Origin: CALDTK01 sp965215215
GTDB taxonomy: Bacteria; Bacteroidota; Bacteroidia; Chitinophagales; Saprospiraceae
NCBI GenBank assembly: GCA_965215215.1
Contig: OZ244043.1
Span: 1,426,001 to 1,490,000, forward strand
Reading direction: 5' to 3'
DNA: 64,000 bases
In this document: piece after piece, positions 34,354 to 43,549 of the stretch
How positions within the stretch are numbered: position 1 is the stretch's first letter
Layout of the letters: each line of letters opens with the position of its first letter
Notes under the pieces: generated by a model
What the model saw: the letters and a program-made list of their open reading frames with translations, nothing else
Database searches by the model: none
What the model was told of the DNA's origin: nothing
Made by a program: the position numbers and the translations under genes

Positions 34354-35232
34354 TCAGCCTGCGTCGCCGGGGCCCTCCGTGGACTCATACGCCCCGCGTT
34401 CCAAGTTCATGCAGAATCCGGATTCGTCTTTGAACCGGACGAATCGCTGCGGGGACAGTCCGGTGTAGTGCTTGAAGTCTTTGATCAGGTGACTCTGGTC
34501 GTGGTAGCCGTGGGCGACGACTAGGTCGAGCCACACGACCTTCCGCTCGCCGCTGTTGAGTACGTCGTACAAGACCCGCTTGAAGCGCAGAAAGCGCGCC
34601 TGTTCCTTGAGGGTGTAGCCGGTGTACTTCTTGAACTGCGCCTGGATGCTCCTTTCGGTCAGCGAGGTTTTGTCCGCGATCACGCTGACGGAGTTGAGGT
34701 CGAGTTGGTGCATCTCCGGTACGCTCTCCAGGAAGGGGAGGGCCGCCCGGTCGTTAGCGTCGATGGTGTCGAGTAGGTGGGCGATGAGCGCGTCGACCCG
34801 CGCGCCGGAAGACGGGAGTGGCGAGAGGAGCTGCCAGAGCCCGGCGAGCCGCCGGTCGTGCGCCTCGCGTTCCCCCCCGCTCAAGTCGTCCAGTTTATCC
34901 GGGGGTATGGGCAAAAACCGGTAGAACCCATTGTACACGAAGGGAAGAATGAGCAGTCGGTCACCTCCCCGCAGTTCGTAATGCATAACCTGACGCAGGG
35001 GCCCCAGGATCGCTACCCGGTTCACGGTCCGATCCCCTAAAGCCTCCAGTCCGAACGAAAACGTCACGGCCGGTCCGAAATTCAGTACAACCATCATCTC
35101 GAGGCTGGGCGGCAGGTGGTGCACTGTGGTAGGCGCTTCGGGGGGTACGTCGATGACGTACAGGTGGCGTAACGCCTCGGACAGGGGCGGTTCGAGAGTT
35201 ACCACCCTTCCCGGGGGGGATAGATCGCTCAT
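34354..35232 (-). CDS. AraC-family regulator, full length
   Basis: 292 residues: an N-terminal DUF6597-like cupin region (about 1-165, TVHHLPPSLEMMVVLNFGPAV, HYELRGGDRLLILPF) and a C-terminal AraC domain with two HTHs (LNSVSVIADKTSLTERSIQA; VVAHGYHDQSHLIKDFKHYTG, then LSPQRFVRFKD). It is divergent from the MDR oxidoreductase at 35555 and probably controls it. The last 255 bp lie in the duplicated block, giving a stump at 37873-38127. Confidence 0.85.
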   Translation of the reverse strand: MSDLSPPGRVVTLEPPLSEALRHLYVIDVPPEAPTTVHHLPPSLEMMVVLNFGPAVTFSFGLEALGDRTVNRVAILGPLRQVMHYELRGGDRLLILPFVYNGFYRFLPIPPDKLDDLSGGEREAHDRRLAGLWQLLSPLPSSGARVDALIAHLLDTIDANDRAALPFLESVPEMHQLDLNSVSVIADKTSLTERSIQAQFKKYTGYTLKEQARFLRFKRVLYDVLNSGERKVVWLDLVVAHGYHDQSHLIKDFKHYTGLSPQRFVRFKDESGFCMNLERGAYESTEGPGDAG

Positions 35233-35554
35233 GCTGTAGATTTATGGCACACCCGCTTCCGACCGATCGGCGGGGCAGTCCCCGATTGGGGTATCGAGCC
35301 AACCAAGCTAAGCGAACGCAGCCGCCCAGCCAAGAACCCGTCTACGGTAAGGGACCAGCTTAGCGGGGCGTACTCCCCGAGGGGGCGCCCCCCGGGGAGG
35401 TCGCCTACCGCCTCTGCACCGCGTTGCTTGTGGCGAGCGTGGTACTAGCCGTTCGTATCCTCCGTTTCCGGAAAACGGCGGGTCGACTGCCGGAGGACCC
35501 GGCGTCGTCGATCCACCGGAAGCGTAGCGGCGGGCGTGTATTACCTAGCGAGCT
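35233..35554. other. Divergent promoter region between AraC and MDR genes
   Basis: 322 bp without a gene. Contains an imperfect GC palindrome at 35373-35399 (core GGGGGCGCCCCC at 35381-35392), like the one upstream of galM at 31730-31743. Confidence 0.45.
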
Positions 35555-36535
35555 ATGGCAACGATGAAGGCGGTCGTCCTCGAGCGACCCGGTCCTCCGG
35601 AGGTACTCGTCTACCGAGAAATCGTCCGGCCGGTACCGAGCGCGCGGGAGGTACTTATTCGCGTGCGTGCATTTGGGCTTAACCGCTCGGAGCTGTATAC
35701 GCGACAGGGGCACTCGCCGGGGGTGGCGCTGCCGAGGGTCCTCGGGATCGAGGCGGTAGGTACGGTTGAGGCGGCGCCCGGTGGCCAGTTTGAAGTCGGG
35801 CAACGCGTCGTAACCGTCATGGGGGGCATCGGGCGCGATTTCGACGGGGGCTACGCAGAATATACCTGTGTTCCGGCCGAGCAGGTCATGGCCGTCGCTA
35901 CGGAGCTCGACTGGGCGCGGCTGGGGGCCCTGCCCGAGCTCCTCCAGACCGCTTGGGGTAGCTTGCACACCGCGCTCGGGGTGGAGGCGGGGCAATCGAT
36001 TCTCATTCGGGGCGGGTCCTCCTCGGTTGGCCTCATGGCGGCTCAACTCGGTAGAGATCTAAAGCTCGAAGTCATCTCGACCACCCGCAACCCGGACAAG
36101 GCCGCGCACCTAAAATCCGCCGGTGCTACGCACGTGCTGATCGACACGGGCACCGTTGCCGAACAAGTGAGAGCGCTCCTGCCGGGGGGGGTAGACAACG
36201 TACTCGAACTCGTGGGCGCTACGACCCTGCTCGACTCCCTGCGGGCCACCGCCAAACACGGTACGGTGTGCATGAGCGGCATGGTCGGCAACGCCTGGAC
36301 GATCCCCGATTTCGAGCCCATGGTCGCCGTTCCCACTGCCGTAAAACTCACCTCGTACTCGGGGGAGAACGCGGATCTATTCCGTACGCCGCTCGCCTGG
36401 TTCGCCGACGAGGTGCTGGCCGGTCGACAGTCGGCGCTCATCGACCGCACGTTCGGCTTCGACGAGGTAGTCGAGGCGCACCGGTACATGGAAAGCAACG
36501 CAGCGAGGGGTAAGCTCGTGGTGCTGGTGGACTGA
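35555..36535 (+). CDS. MDR/quinone-oxidoreductase-type zinc-independent alcohol dehydrogenase
   Basis: 326 residues from ATG 35555. MDR fold: GroES-like domain (VLERPGPPEVLVYREIVRPV, VRAFGLNRSELYTRQGHSP), then a Rossmann domain starting ILIRGGSSSVGLMAAQLGRD (about 148), where the usual GxGxxG is replaced by the GGSSSVG form of quinone oxidoreductases, and LELVGATTLLDSL. No zinc-binding cysteines are visible, so it belongs with NADPH:quinone reductases. Divergent from the AraC gene, its probable activator. A motif copy (36541-36554) begins 5 bp after its stop. Confidence 0.88.
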   Translation: MATMKAVVLERPGPPEVLVYREIVRPVPSAREVLIRVRAFGLNRSELYTRQGHSPGVALPRVLGIEAVGTVEAAPGGQFEVGQRVVTVMGGIGRDFDGGYAEYTCVPAEQVMAVATELDWARLGALPELLQTAWGSLHTALGVEAGQSILIRGGSSSVGLMAAQLGRDLKLEVISTTRNPDKAAHLKSAGATHVLIDTGTVAEQVRALLPGGVDNVLELVGATTLLDSLRATAKHGTVCMSGMVGNAWTIPDFEPMVAVPTAVKLTSYSGENADLFRTPLAWFADEVLAGRQSALIDRTFGFDEVVEAHRYMESNAARGKLVVLVD

Positions 36536-36562
36536 CACCCGTTTTGGCGAAAGCTTTTCCGT

Positions 36563-36603
36563 AAAAAGCGTGCGCCCCACGATTCGGAAACCGTGGGGCG
36601 CAC
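36563..36603 (-). terminator. Rho-independent terminator (minus strand)
   Basis: 12-bp stem GTGCGCCCCACG (36570-36581) and CGTGGGGCGCAC (36592-36603), followed on the minus strand by GCTTTTT. Same design as the terminator at 38774-38818. Confidence 0.7.
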
Positions 36604-36738
36604 TAAGCGAGTCTGCACCGCGCCCGGGGCAGTGCACTTGCCCCGGGCTTCGACCCGGATGTTTCGTACGCGGGGTCCGCGGCGTCCGCGGGGTCCGCGG
36701 CGTCCGCGGGGTCCGCCGGAGTCCCGGGGGGTGCGGGC

Positions 36739-37719
36739 CTACTTGGCCACGACCAATCGGATCACCTCGGTATAGTTGGCGCCGGTCAACCGAGCGGCGT
36801 AGAGGCCGCTGCGCAACTGGTTCGCCCCGAAGGGTACGGTGTAGGTCTCACCGGACTCCGCGTGTGCGCCGAACAGGTCCGCGACCGGGGCGCCGCGATC
36901 GTCGTACACGACGAGCGAGGCGAACCCCGACTCGGGAACCGCGAACGAGAGGGTCGACTCCTCCGAGAGCGGATTCGGGGCTACCCGTAAGCGGGGTCCG
37001 CCGGCCAGTCCCGTCCCTCGCTCACCCCTACCCGAGATCGTCGGTGACCCTCCCTCGCGCGTCGGGGAGTCGGGCTCGGCCGCCGGGCGATCCGCCGCCC
37101 GAACCTCGGTCGTCGGTTGGCCCACGGAGTCCGCCGGCGCCGGCGGCAGGGGCGTCCAGGTATCGCAGGGGAGATCCAACTGACGCAGTAGATCGGCCAG
37201 GTTATAGAAGTCGCCGACGCGTTGGATCCGCCCGCGCCTTACCTCGAAGTAGGACACGGCGGGAACGGCGAACGACTTCCCCGTAGACGGTACCCCCGCG
37301 ATGGAGAGCGGCGTGCCACTGAAAATCCACTTCACCGCGATCCGGCGGCGCGACCTAAACGCCTCTATTACCTCCACGTGGGCATCGGGGATGCTCGAGG
37401 CGGTGATGTCGACCCACTGGGCTGCGCCCGCCGGCGTGGAGGACTTTATTTGGAACGCGAAGTCCTCGTACACGCCGTCGTCGGCGAAGAGATCGGCCAT
37501 GGCTTGTGCATCTTGCTCGTTCCAGGCTCGTGACCATCTCCGGACGATTTTAGGCAACCGGCAGGATGTGGAGGGGGGCGTCGGTAACGCAGTACGTTCG
37601 ATGGGGACGCCCTGTGCGGCAAGGTCGGATGGGCGAACGAAACTGACCAAAAGCACCGGTAAGAGTACCCGGAGTAGTATGCTCAATGGCAGCGATCGGG
37701 AGGGAGTGTGGTTGTTCAT
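36739..37719 (-). CDS. Secreted SnoaL-like protein with T9SS sorting domain, copy 2
   Basis: Identical in sequence to the gene at 33220-34200: signal peptide, SnoaL-like NTF2-fold domain, linker and T9SS sorting domain. It carries the same start context and downstream hairpin core, so it is probably expressed if its promoter lies within the 150 bp between it and the AraC stump. A perfect second copy doubles the dose and is a substrate for recombination with copy 1, which would remove the MDR and AraC genes. Confidence 0.8.
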   Translation of the reverse strand: MNNHTPSRSLPLSILLRVLLPVLLVSFVRPSDLAAQGVPIERTALPTPPSTSCRLPKIVRRWSRAWNEQDAQAMADLFADDGVYEDFAFQIKSSTPAGAAQWVDITASSIPDAHVEVIEAFRSRRRIAVKWIFSGTPLSIAGVPSTGKSFAVPAVSYFEVRRGRIQRVGDFYNLADLLRQLDLPCDTWTPLPPAPADSVGQPTTEVRAADRPAAEPDSPTREGGSPTISGRGERGTGLAGGPRLRVAPNPLSEESTLSFAVPESGFASLVVYDDRGAPVADLFGAHAESGETYTVPFGANQLRSGLYAARLTGANYTEVIRLVVAK

Positions 37720-37872
37720 TGTCGTCTTTTGTTTAGAACGTGATTACTTGTTCGACAAAAGTATCTGGCCCCCCAGCGCTCTACATTGTAAGAAAACGAA
37801 GGGCGCGAATCGCGTACCGCCCCGGCGGTGGATCCCGTTTTGCCGGGGGGGCTTACGGTATCGATTACCCCC

Positions 37873-38127
37873 TCAGCCTGCGTCGCCGGGGCCCTCCGTG
37901 GACTCATACGCCCCGCGTTCCAAGTTCATGCAGAATCCGGATTCGTCTTTGAACCGGACGAATCGCTGCGGGGACAGTCCGGTGTAGTGCTTGAAGTCTT
38001 TGATCAGGTGACTCTGGTCGTGGTAGCCGTGGGCGACGACTAGGTCGAGCCACACGACCTTCCGCTCGCCGCTGTTGAGTACGTCGTACAAGACCCGCTT
38101 GAAGCGCAGAAAGCGCGCCTGTTCCTT
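37873..38127 (-). pseudogene. C-terminal stump of AraC regulator
   Basis: The last 85 codons of the AraC gene at 34354, including the second HTH (GYHDQSHLIKDFKHYTG), without its own start, created by the duplication boundary at 38127. Upstream sequence is unrelated. Confidence 0.88.
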
Positions 38128-38507
38128 TACTCACTGACCGGGAAATTGGGGAGGCCGCTCCTGAAGGATGGTGCGAATCCACCAACCCGAATGGACCCGT
38201 TGGTACGGCCACTGTATGTATAGGTTACCAAGACGACCGTACCATCGGCGTCAAACGCATCTACGGAGAATATCGCGTCTTCTCCCTCGAAAATAGCCCC
38301 GTCGGTAGGCTCGGCGAGCGTTATGGTTGGGGGTTGATTCGGTACGGTGTCGACGGCCTCCACGGTAGCATCAGCCCTTAAGGGAAGGTTTTCCCGAAAG
38401 CGCTCGGCGGTACCGAGATCGCGTGCTGCGTGGTCGTGGGCGGAAGACGGAGGAGCTGCACCCACTGCGAGCAAGAGTGCGGGGAGTACACGTGTGAAGA
38501 GGTTCAT
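38127..38507 (-). pseudogene. Truncated secreted protein, paralogue of the large metalloprotease gene
   Basis: From ATG 38507: signal peptide MNLFTRVLPALLLAVGAAPP, a short conserved stretch DLGTAERFRENLPLRAD and the beginning of an Ig-like domain (NQPPTITLAEPTDGAIFEGE). The N terminus parallels the 1370-residue protein at 38843-42955 (MKIFTKMLPALFLALG; DLGTAETLRNSLRKRAD). The frame ends after about 126 codons in a TAA built across the junction with the duplicated block, so the 3' part is gone. A near-match of the dispersed motif lies at 38388. Confidence 0.7.
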
Positions 38508-38773
38508 GCGAAGACTGGTAACGGGTTTAAAAGGGATATACACGGAAGGATCCCCGGGGTACATCGTGAATGTTGACGTATGGCGTGTGCTGTTTAAGCA
38601 TTCGAAGCAACCCTACGCGGGGCGGCAGCGGGTACGCAGCGGCGGGCCGGGGGTGTACTTGGTCGAACGAGGCGACTAAAATGGGATGATGAATGCGTAA
38701 TCGCGTGTCGGTAAGTAACCTTTTTAGGTTGTATACAGATTGTTTCGATGTAAACGCGATGGCCTACGCTTGC

Positions 38774-38818
38774 CCCCAAAAAGCGTGGCCCCCACGATCC
38801 GGAGATCGTGGGGGCCAC
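38774..38818 (-). terminator. Rho-independent terminator of the large metalloprotease gene
   Basis: Perfect 15-bp stem (38785-38799 with 38804-38818, loop CGGA) followed on the minus strand by GCTTTTTGGGG. Lies 25 bp after the stop at 38843. Confidence 0.8.
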
Positions 38819-38842
38819 TAAGCAAAGCGACAGTACGCCGAA

Positions 38843-41800
38843 TTACTGCTTGATGAAGCGCTTCACCGTTTGGAAGGAACCTCGCTTGATCAACAGACCG
38901 TACGCACCGGTCGGGTAACTGCTCACGTCAATGCGATCCTGGTAAGGACCCGTCCAGAGGACAGCACCGCGCTGGTCGATAATGGATAGCTCACTATCGC
39001 GCAGCTGCTCTGGAACCTCGACCTGGAGGTCGTAGGCTACCGGATTCGGGAAGACGCTGATGTTGATCGCTTCTTCGTCACCGAACAGCGGTGCGGATTC
39101 TGGATCCCAGTCGTCGGAACGTGCGGCGAGGGCGCCTTTCTCCTGCTCGATCGGCGTAACGCGCACCCAGTCGACGTTCATCTTCCCGTAGGAAGCGTAG
39201 AGTCCGAGTACGTACGTGCCCGCGCAGGCGCGCACCGTATCGGTAACGGTCGTGTAGCTGTCGACCGATCCCGTGTTCGGGATCGCGACCCGACCGAGGC
39301 GATGGCGGCCGCGGTTGAGTGACAGCGAGAGTTCCGAACCCTCAACGGCGCTCGACACGCGATACTCCACCACGTAGTCGCTTGTAACCGGGAAGGTGAC
39401 CTCGTCGAAGGCGAGCCAGTTGCCAGCCCGAAGGCTGATCGCCTGTCCACCATCGTTGACGGCGACCGGCTCCGCTACGCCACGTGCCCACGTGTAGTCC
39501 TCGGCTTCGATTTGGTTACCGGTCGAGTCATCCCTACGGATGATGATCGAGCTGGTTACGTCGTTGAAGCGATCGTCGACTAGGCAAGGATCGTCTGCGG
39601 TGGCGAGTACCGTGTGGCCACGGAAGTAACCCCAGCTGTACAGGATCGCCTGGTAGCCGTCGGCCACCTTAATCGAGGAGAGACTATTGTCGCGGAAGCC
39701 GAGTTTGGCAAGATCCCTACGGGAGTAAAGCCCCTCGGTGAGCGCGACACTCTGCCCCTCGAAATTGCAGTCCTCGTAGATCGTCGCGATACCGTCGTCG
39801 TCGCCATCGTCTTCGATGCGCGTCACGGAGATCGAGTTCGACAGCTCGAAGCAGCCCTCGAGCTCGCTCGCGTTCCGGCCGACCTCCGCGTTCTGGAGTC
39901 CGTCCTCGAAGCTGATGTGCCAGATCAGGCACACGCCCGCGCTCGCCCCGTCGAAGTCGATCGCCTCGACATCGGCCTTCGTGCCGACCAGGTCGAGGAT
40001 GTTGGCGTCCTCGTCGGTGATGACCCACGCGCTGTTGGGACCCGACTCGCCCTCGAGCGAGAGCCCGGTCACGAAGTCCGGCTCCCCGTCGATGGTGAAC
40101 TCGTACGGCCCGCCGTCGATCGTCCCGCCGGCCACGTCACAGTCGTCGCCGCCGCCGCCGCCGCCGTCGCCCTCTCCGACGGTGATGGTGACGTCGGCCG
40201 AGGTGGTCGACGCGCCGTCGTCATCGGTGGCGATCGCCGCGAAGACGTAGGTCCCCTCGGTGATCCCGGAGATCACCCACGCGATCGGAGCCGACTCACT
40301 GGTGGCCCGGATCTCCCCGTCGATCAGGAGGTCGACCCGCACGACCGTGCCGTCGGCGTCGGAGGCGTTGACCCCGACCCGTACGTCGTCCCCGACCTCG
40401 AACGTGGCCCCGTCGACCGGGTCGTCGATCGCGACCGTGGGCGCTTGGTTAGACCCGTCGTCGCCACCGTCGCGGGTGCGCGTCACGGAGATCGAGTTCG
40501 ACAGCTCGAAGCAGCCCTCGAGCTCGCTCGCGTTCCGACCGGCCTCCGCGTTCTGGAGTCCGTCCTCGAAGCTGATGTGCCAGATCAGGCTTACGCCTAC
40601 ACCTGCATCCTCGAAGTCGATCGCCTCGACGTCGGCCTTGGTCGCTACGACGCCAATGATGTTGGCGTCCTCGTCGGTGATGACCCACGCGCTGTTGGGA
40701 CCCGACTCGCCCTCGAGCGAGAGCCCGGTCACGAAGTCCGGCTCCCCGTCGATGGTGAACTCGTACGGCCCGCCGTCGATCGTCCCGCCGGCCACGTCAC
40801 AGTCGTCGCCGCCGCCGCCGCCGCCGTCGCCCTCTCCGACGGTGATGGTGACGTCGGCCGAGGTGGTCGACGCGCCGTCGTCATCGGTGGCGATCGCCGC
40901 GAAGACGTAGGTCCCCTCGGTGATCCCGGAGATCACCCACGCGATCGGAGCCGACTCACTGGTGGCCCGGATCTCCCCGTCGATCAGGAGGTCGACCTGC
41001 ACGACCGTGCCGTCGGCGTCGGAGGCGTTGACCCCGACCCGTACGTCGTCCCCGACCTCGAACGTGGCCCCGTCGACCGGGTCGTCGATCGCGACCGTGG
41101 GCGCTTGGTTAGACCCGTCGTCGCCACCGTCTTCGATGCGCGTCACGGAGATCGAGTTCGACAGCTCGAAGCAGCCCTCGAGCTCGCTCGCGTTCCGGCC
41201 GACCTCCGCGTTCTGGAGTCCGTCCTCGAAGCTGATGTGCCAGATCAGGCACACGCCCGCGCTCGCCCCGTCGAAGTCGATCGCCTCGACATCGGCCTTC
41301 GTGCCGACCAGGTCGAGGATGTTGGCGTCCTCGTCGGTGATGACCCACGCGCTGTTGGGACCCGACTCGCCCTCGAGCGAGAGCCCGGTCACGAAGTCCG
41401 GCTCCCCGTCGATGGTGAACTCGTACGGCCCGCCGTCGATCGTCCCGCCGGCCACGTCACAGTCGTCGCCGCCGCCGCCGCCGTCGCCGGGAGCGATCTT
41501 ACCGGAGACCTTGAAGAAGCCGAGCGAGCCATAATCGCTGTAGCCATCTTTGTAAGGATCTTTGTACCCGATACCGTCGATAGAAAAGTAGTAGTCGCCG
41601 GCGGTGAGTTCGGTTTCCACGCGGGTGGCGAGGTTATCGCCTCCGTTGAATTTCCCGACCAAGTTGCCGTCGGCGCGGTAGAGCGAAACGGAGGTATTGA
41701 GACTGGGCGCGTACGGAGCCACGTCCACGTTGAGGGTTATGTCCCCGCCGCCGGTGCTGAAGCTGAAGAAATCGAGGTCACTCGGCTTGCCGATGAAACC

Positions 41801-42955
41801 TTCGACGGCGTCGATGCTTCCGTTGTCGTTAACCGTGAGTGCCGTGGCCGATCCGCGGCCATTGCCGTGATCGTCGGCGCGATAGGGGATGAAACGCGAA
41901 GTGATGATCTCGTAGTCGTCCTCGAGGTTGTTGGCCCTACCGTAATCGCCCTTGCTCCAGTGCGTGATCTTACTGCCGAAGGGGTTGCCCATGATCGGTC
42001 CCCAAAGGCTCGTGCCGCCGTAGTAGTCTTCATCCGGAGTTCGCCCGTCGTGCGAAAGACCGATGGTGTGTCCGACCTCGTGCGAAGCCGCGAGGGAAGC
42101 CCTAGCCTGTGCATCGAACACCCAGCAGACTAAGTCGTCGGTGAAGGAGTTCAGGTAAGCCACCCCTACGACACCAGGCGCTACGAAGTTGGTTTCCGTA
42201 ACGATGCACTGCATGCTCTTGCTACTCGGATAGCTCTCGAACACGGCTAGATCGGTCGTAACGTTTACGTCAAACGCCTCAAAATCCTCGGTTACGCGAG
42301 CCCAAAAGATCTCGATGTCCTCGTCGGAGGCGTCGGCGGGTGCGGCGTCGATGCGCCGACCGCCCTCCCACAACGTCCCCTCCACAACCTCGCCGTCGAA
42401 GTCGAGGTAGATGCAGGTTTCGGCACCGGGTAAACTTTCTAAACTGATAACCTTCTCGCCTACGGCTCGGGGCGTTTTAGTAGTGGGGACTTCTTTGATA
42501 TCCCCCGGAGCGGCAGTATATCCAACGCAGACGATCTCATCTATCGGAGTCGGCTCGACGTACGCACGTCCGGATGCGTCGGAGGCGTACGTGTAAGCGG
42601 TGCTCTCCTTATCGTACCCGAAGGTGATGCTCCCCGTAACCGTTTCCTCGTCGATCTCGAGGGTGAAAACACTATTAGCTTCGTTGGCTACCGTCCCGAT
42701 GTAGGTAGTGGAGTTGGGGCCGTCGCTACGTTCTACGTTGAGCGCTATGTCGAGCGTTTTACCGGGGGCAACTTCGACGTTGACCGTCCCGAGCGTACCG
42801 CCTCCGGCACCGTCGATATCCGCACGTTTCCGCAGGCTGTTCCGTAAGGTCTCGGCGGTACCGAGGTCGTGTCTAGATTGCTCTTGAGCAACCGTTAAAC
42901 TGATGGTTCCAAGCGCCAGGAAGAGCGCGGGGAGCATCTTGGTAAAAATCTTCAT
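38843..42955 (-). CDS. Giant T9SS-secreted metzincin-like protease with repeats, crystallin and CBM domains
   Basis: 1370 residues. Signal peptide (1-23). Metalloprotease domain at about 170-370 with HEVGHTIGLSHD (about 293) and a likely Met-turn IMGNPFG. Pre-peptidase C-terminal-like domain (about 370-470). Then three near-identical modules of about 120 residues (start DDCDVAGGTIDGGPYEF) alternating with two Ig-like modules (start NQAPTVAIDDPVDGATF), linked by poly-Gly/Asp. Beta/gamma-crystallin-like domain (ATIYEDCNFEGQSVAL), CBM6-like domain (NQIEAEDYTWARG) and a T9SS sorting domain (ISVFPNPVAYDLQVEVPEQL). Probably a cell-surface or secreted protease with adhesive modules. The modules repeat at DNA level every 660 bp. 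Confidence 0.88.
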   Translation of the reverse strand: MKIFTKMLPALFLALGTISLTVAQEQSRHDLGTAETLRNSLRKRADIDGAGGGTLGTVNVEVAPGKTLDIALNVERSDGPNSTTYIGTVANEANSVFTLEIDEETVTGSITFGYDKESTAYTYASDASGRAYVEPTPIDEIVCVGYTAAPGDIKEVPTTKTPRAVGEKVISLESLPGAETCIYLDFDGEVVEGTLWEGGRRIDAAPADASDEDIEIFWARVTEDFEAFDVNVTTDLAVFESYPSSKSMQCIVTETNFVAPGVVGVAYLNSFTDDLVCWVFDAQARASLAASHEVGHTIGLSHDGRTPDEDYYGGTSLWGPIMGNPFGSKITHWSKGDYGRANNLEDDYEIITSRFIPYRADDHGNGRGSATALTVNDNGSIDAVEGFIGKPSDLDFFSFSTGGGDITLNVDVAPYAPSLNTSVSLYRADGNLVGKFNGGDNLATRVETELTAGDYYFSIDGIGYKDPYKDGYSDYGSLGFFKVSGKIAPGDGGGGGDDCDVAGGTIDGGPYEFTIDGEPDFVTGLSLEGESGPNSAWVITDEDANILDLVGTKADVEAIDFDGASAGVCLIWHISFEDGLQNAEVGRNASELEGCFELSNSISVTRIEDGGDDGSNQAPTVAIDDPVDGATFEVGDDVRVGVNASDADGTVVQVDLLIDGEIRATSESAPIAWVISGITEGTYVFAAIATDDDGASTTSADVTITVGEGDGGGGGGDDCDVAGGTIDGGPYEFTIDGEPDFVTGLSLEGESGPNSAWVITDEDANIIGVVATKADVEAIDFEDAGVGVSLIWHISFEDGLQNAEAGRNASELEGCFELSNSISVTRTRDGGDDGSNQAPTVAIDDPVDGATFEVGDDVRVGVNASDADGTVVRVDLLIDGEIRATSESAPIAWVISGITEGTYVFAAIATDDDGASTTSADVTITVGEGDGGGGGGDDCDVAGGTIDGGPYEFTIDGEPDFVTGLSLEGESGPNSAWVITDEDANILDLVGTKADVEAIDFDGASAGVCLIWHISFEDGLQNAEVGRNASELEGCFELSNSISVTRIEDDGDDDGIATIYEDCNFEGQSVALTEGLYSRRDLAKLGFRDNSLSSIKVADGYQAILYSWGYFRGHTVLATADDPCLVDDRFNDVTSSIIIRRDDSTGNQIEAEDYTWARGVAEPVAVNDGGQAISLRAGNWLAFDEVTFPVTSDYVVEYRVSSAVEGSELSLSLNRGRHRLGRVAIPNTGSVDSYTTVTDTVRACAGTYVLGLYASYGKMNVDWVRVTPIEQEKGALAARSDDWDPESAPLFGDEEAINISVFPNPVAYDLQVEVPEQLRDSELSIIDQRGAVLWTGPYQDRIDVSSYPTGAYGLLIKRGSFQTVKRFIKQ
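39811..41486. repeat. 660-bp intragenic tandem repeats
   Basis: Period exactly 660 bp: units start at 39811, 40471 and 41131 (the last partial, to about 41486). Differences are few and clustered, for example at about 40470-40485 and 40590-40660. Such identity implies recent expansion or gene conversion. Confidence 0.88.
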
Positions 42956-43549
42956 TCAGAGAAGGCTTAAAAGGTTAAAGAAATATAGCACGCGCCGGGG
43001 TCCCCAACGCATGAACAGTTTAATAATTTATTGCATACCCTATAGCTGCCCTCTATTCCGTTTTACCGGAAGTAAAACATCGTGTACCAAAAGGTACTAC
43101 GGTCTTTTGAAAGGCAGAATGAGCTGGCCTTCTGGGTAGAGTTGCAGAGGCGCCTTCAGCTTTTGCGATAAAGACGCCTCACTACCGAAGATACCTGCGC
43201 TGAGTGTCAGTTGGTTGCCAACGATACACATATAATTTTTGTCGTATTGAAAATACATCATATGTCGCTAGGATAGGCTTAAATTGAGTTACCCAGACAC
43301 GCCCTCTACCTGCCGCCCCGATCGCATCCCCGGGGAGTCTCGTATCACATTACCACCGTCCTATCCCCCGAGCTCCCTGCGCTCGCCGATAATCGCAGGA
43401 CCCTCTAACGCGTAATCATTGGCGAGCGGGGGTTTACGCTACGCCCCGGGGGCAACGGAGTGGGAGGGGATCGCGATCGACCTCACCCTCGGTAGCCGCC
43501 GCCGGAGCACCCCGCGAAACCTCCGCGCCTCCGCGAGAAGTCTAAACTT
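42956..43549. other. Intergenic region upstream of the large protease gene
   Basis: 594 bp without a gene. Holds a 7-bp inverted repeat GTTTTAC/GTAAAAC around CGGAA (43060-43078), a variant of the dispersed motif, and arms GAGGCG (43147-43152) and CGCCTC (43175-43180). AT-rich from about 42960 to 43270, likely promoter for the minus-strand gene. Confidence 0.45.

Larger units (their letters stand above)
33103..34608. repeat. 1506-bp duplication, copy 1
   Basis: Identical by eye to 36622-38127 (constant offset 3519). Contains the hairpin, an 18-bp GC tandem repeat, the whole SnoaL-T9SS gene and the last 255 bp of an AraC gene. No transposase or terminal repeat is associated. Confidence 0.92.
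36622..38127. repeat. 1506-bp duplication, copy 2 (derived)
   Basis: Identical to 33103-34608. Its left end cuts the GC hairpin, and its right end leaves only the 3' part of the AraC gene and abuts a truncated secreted-protein gene, whose stop codon is formed across the junction. So this is the inserted copy. Confidence 0.92.
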
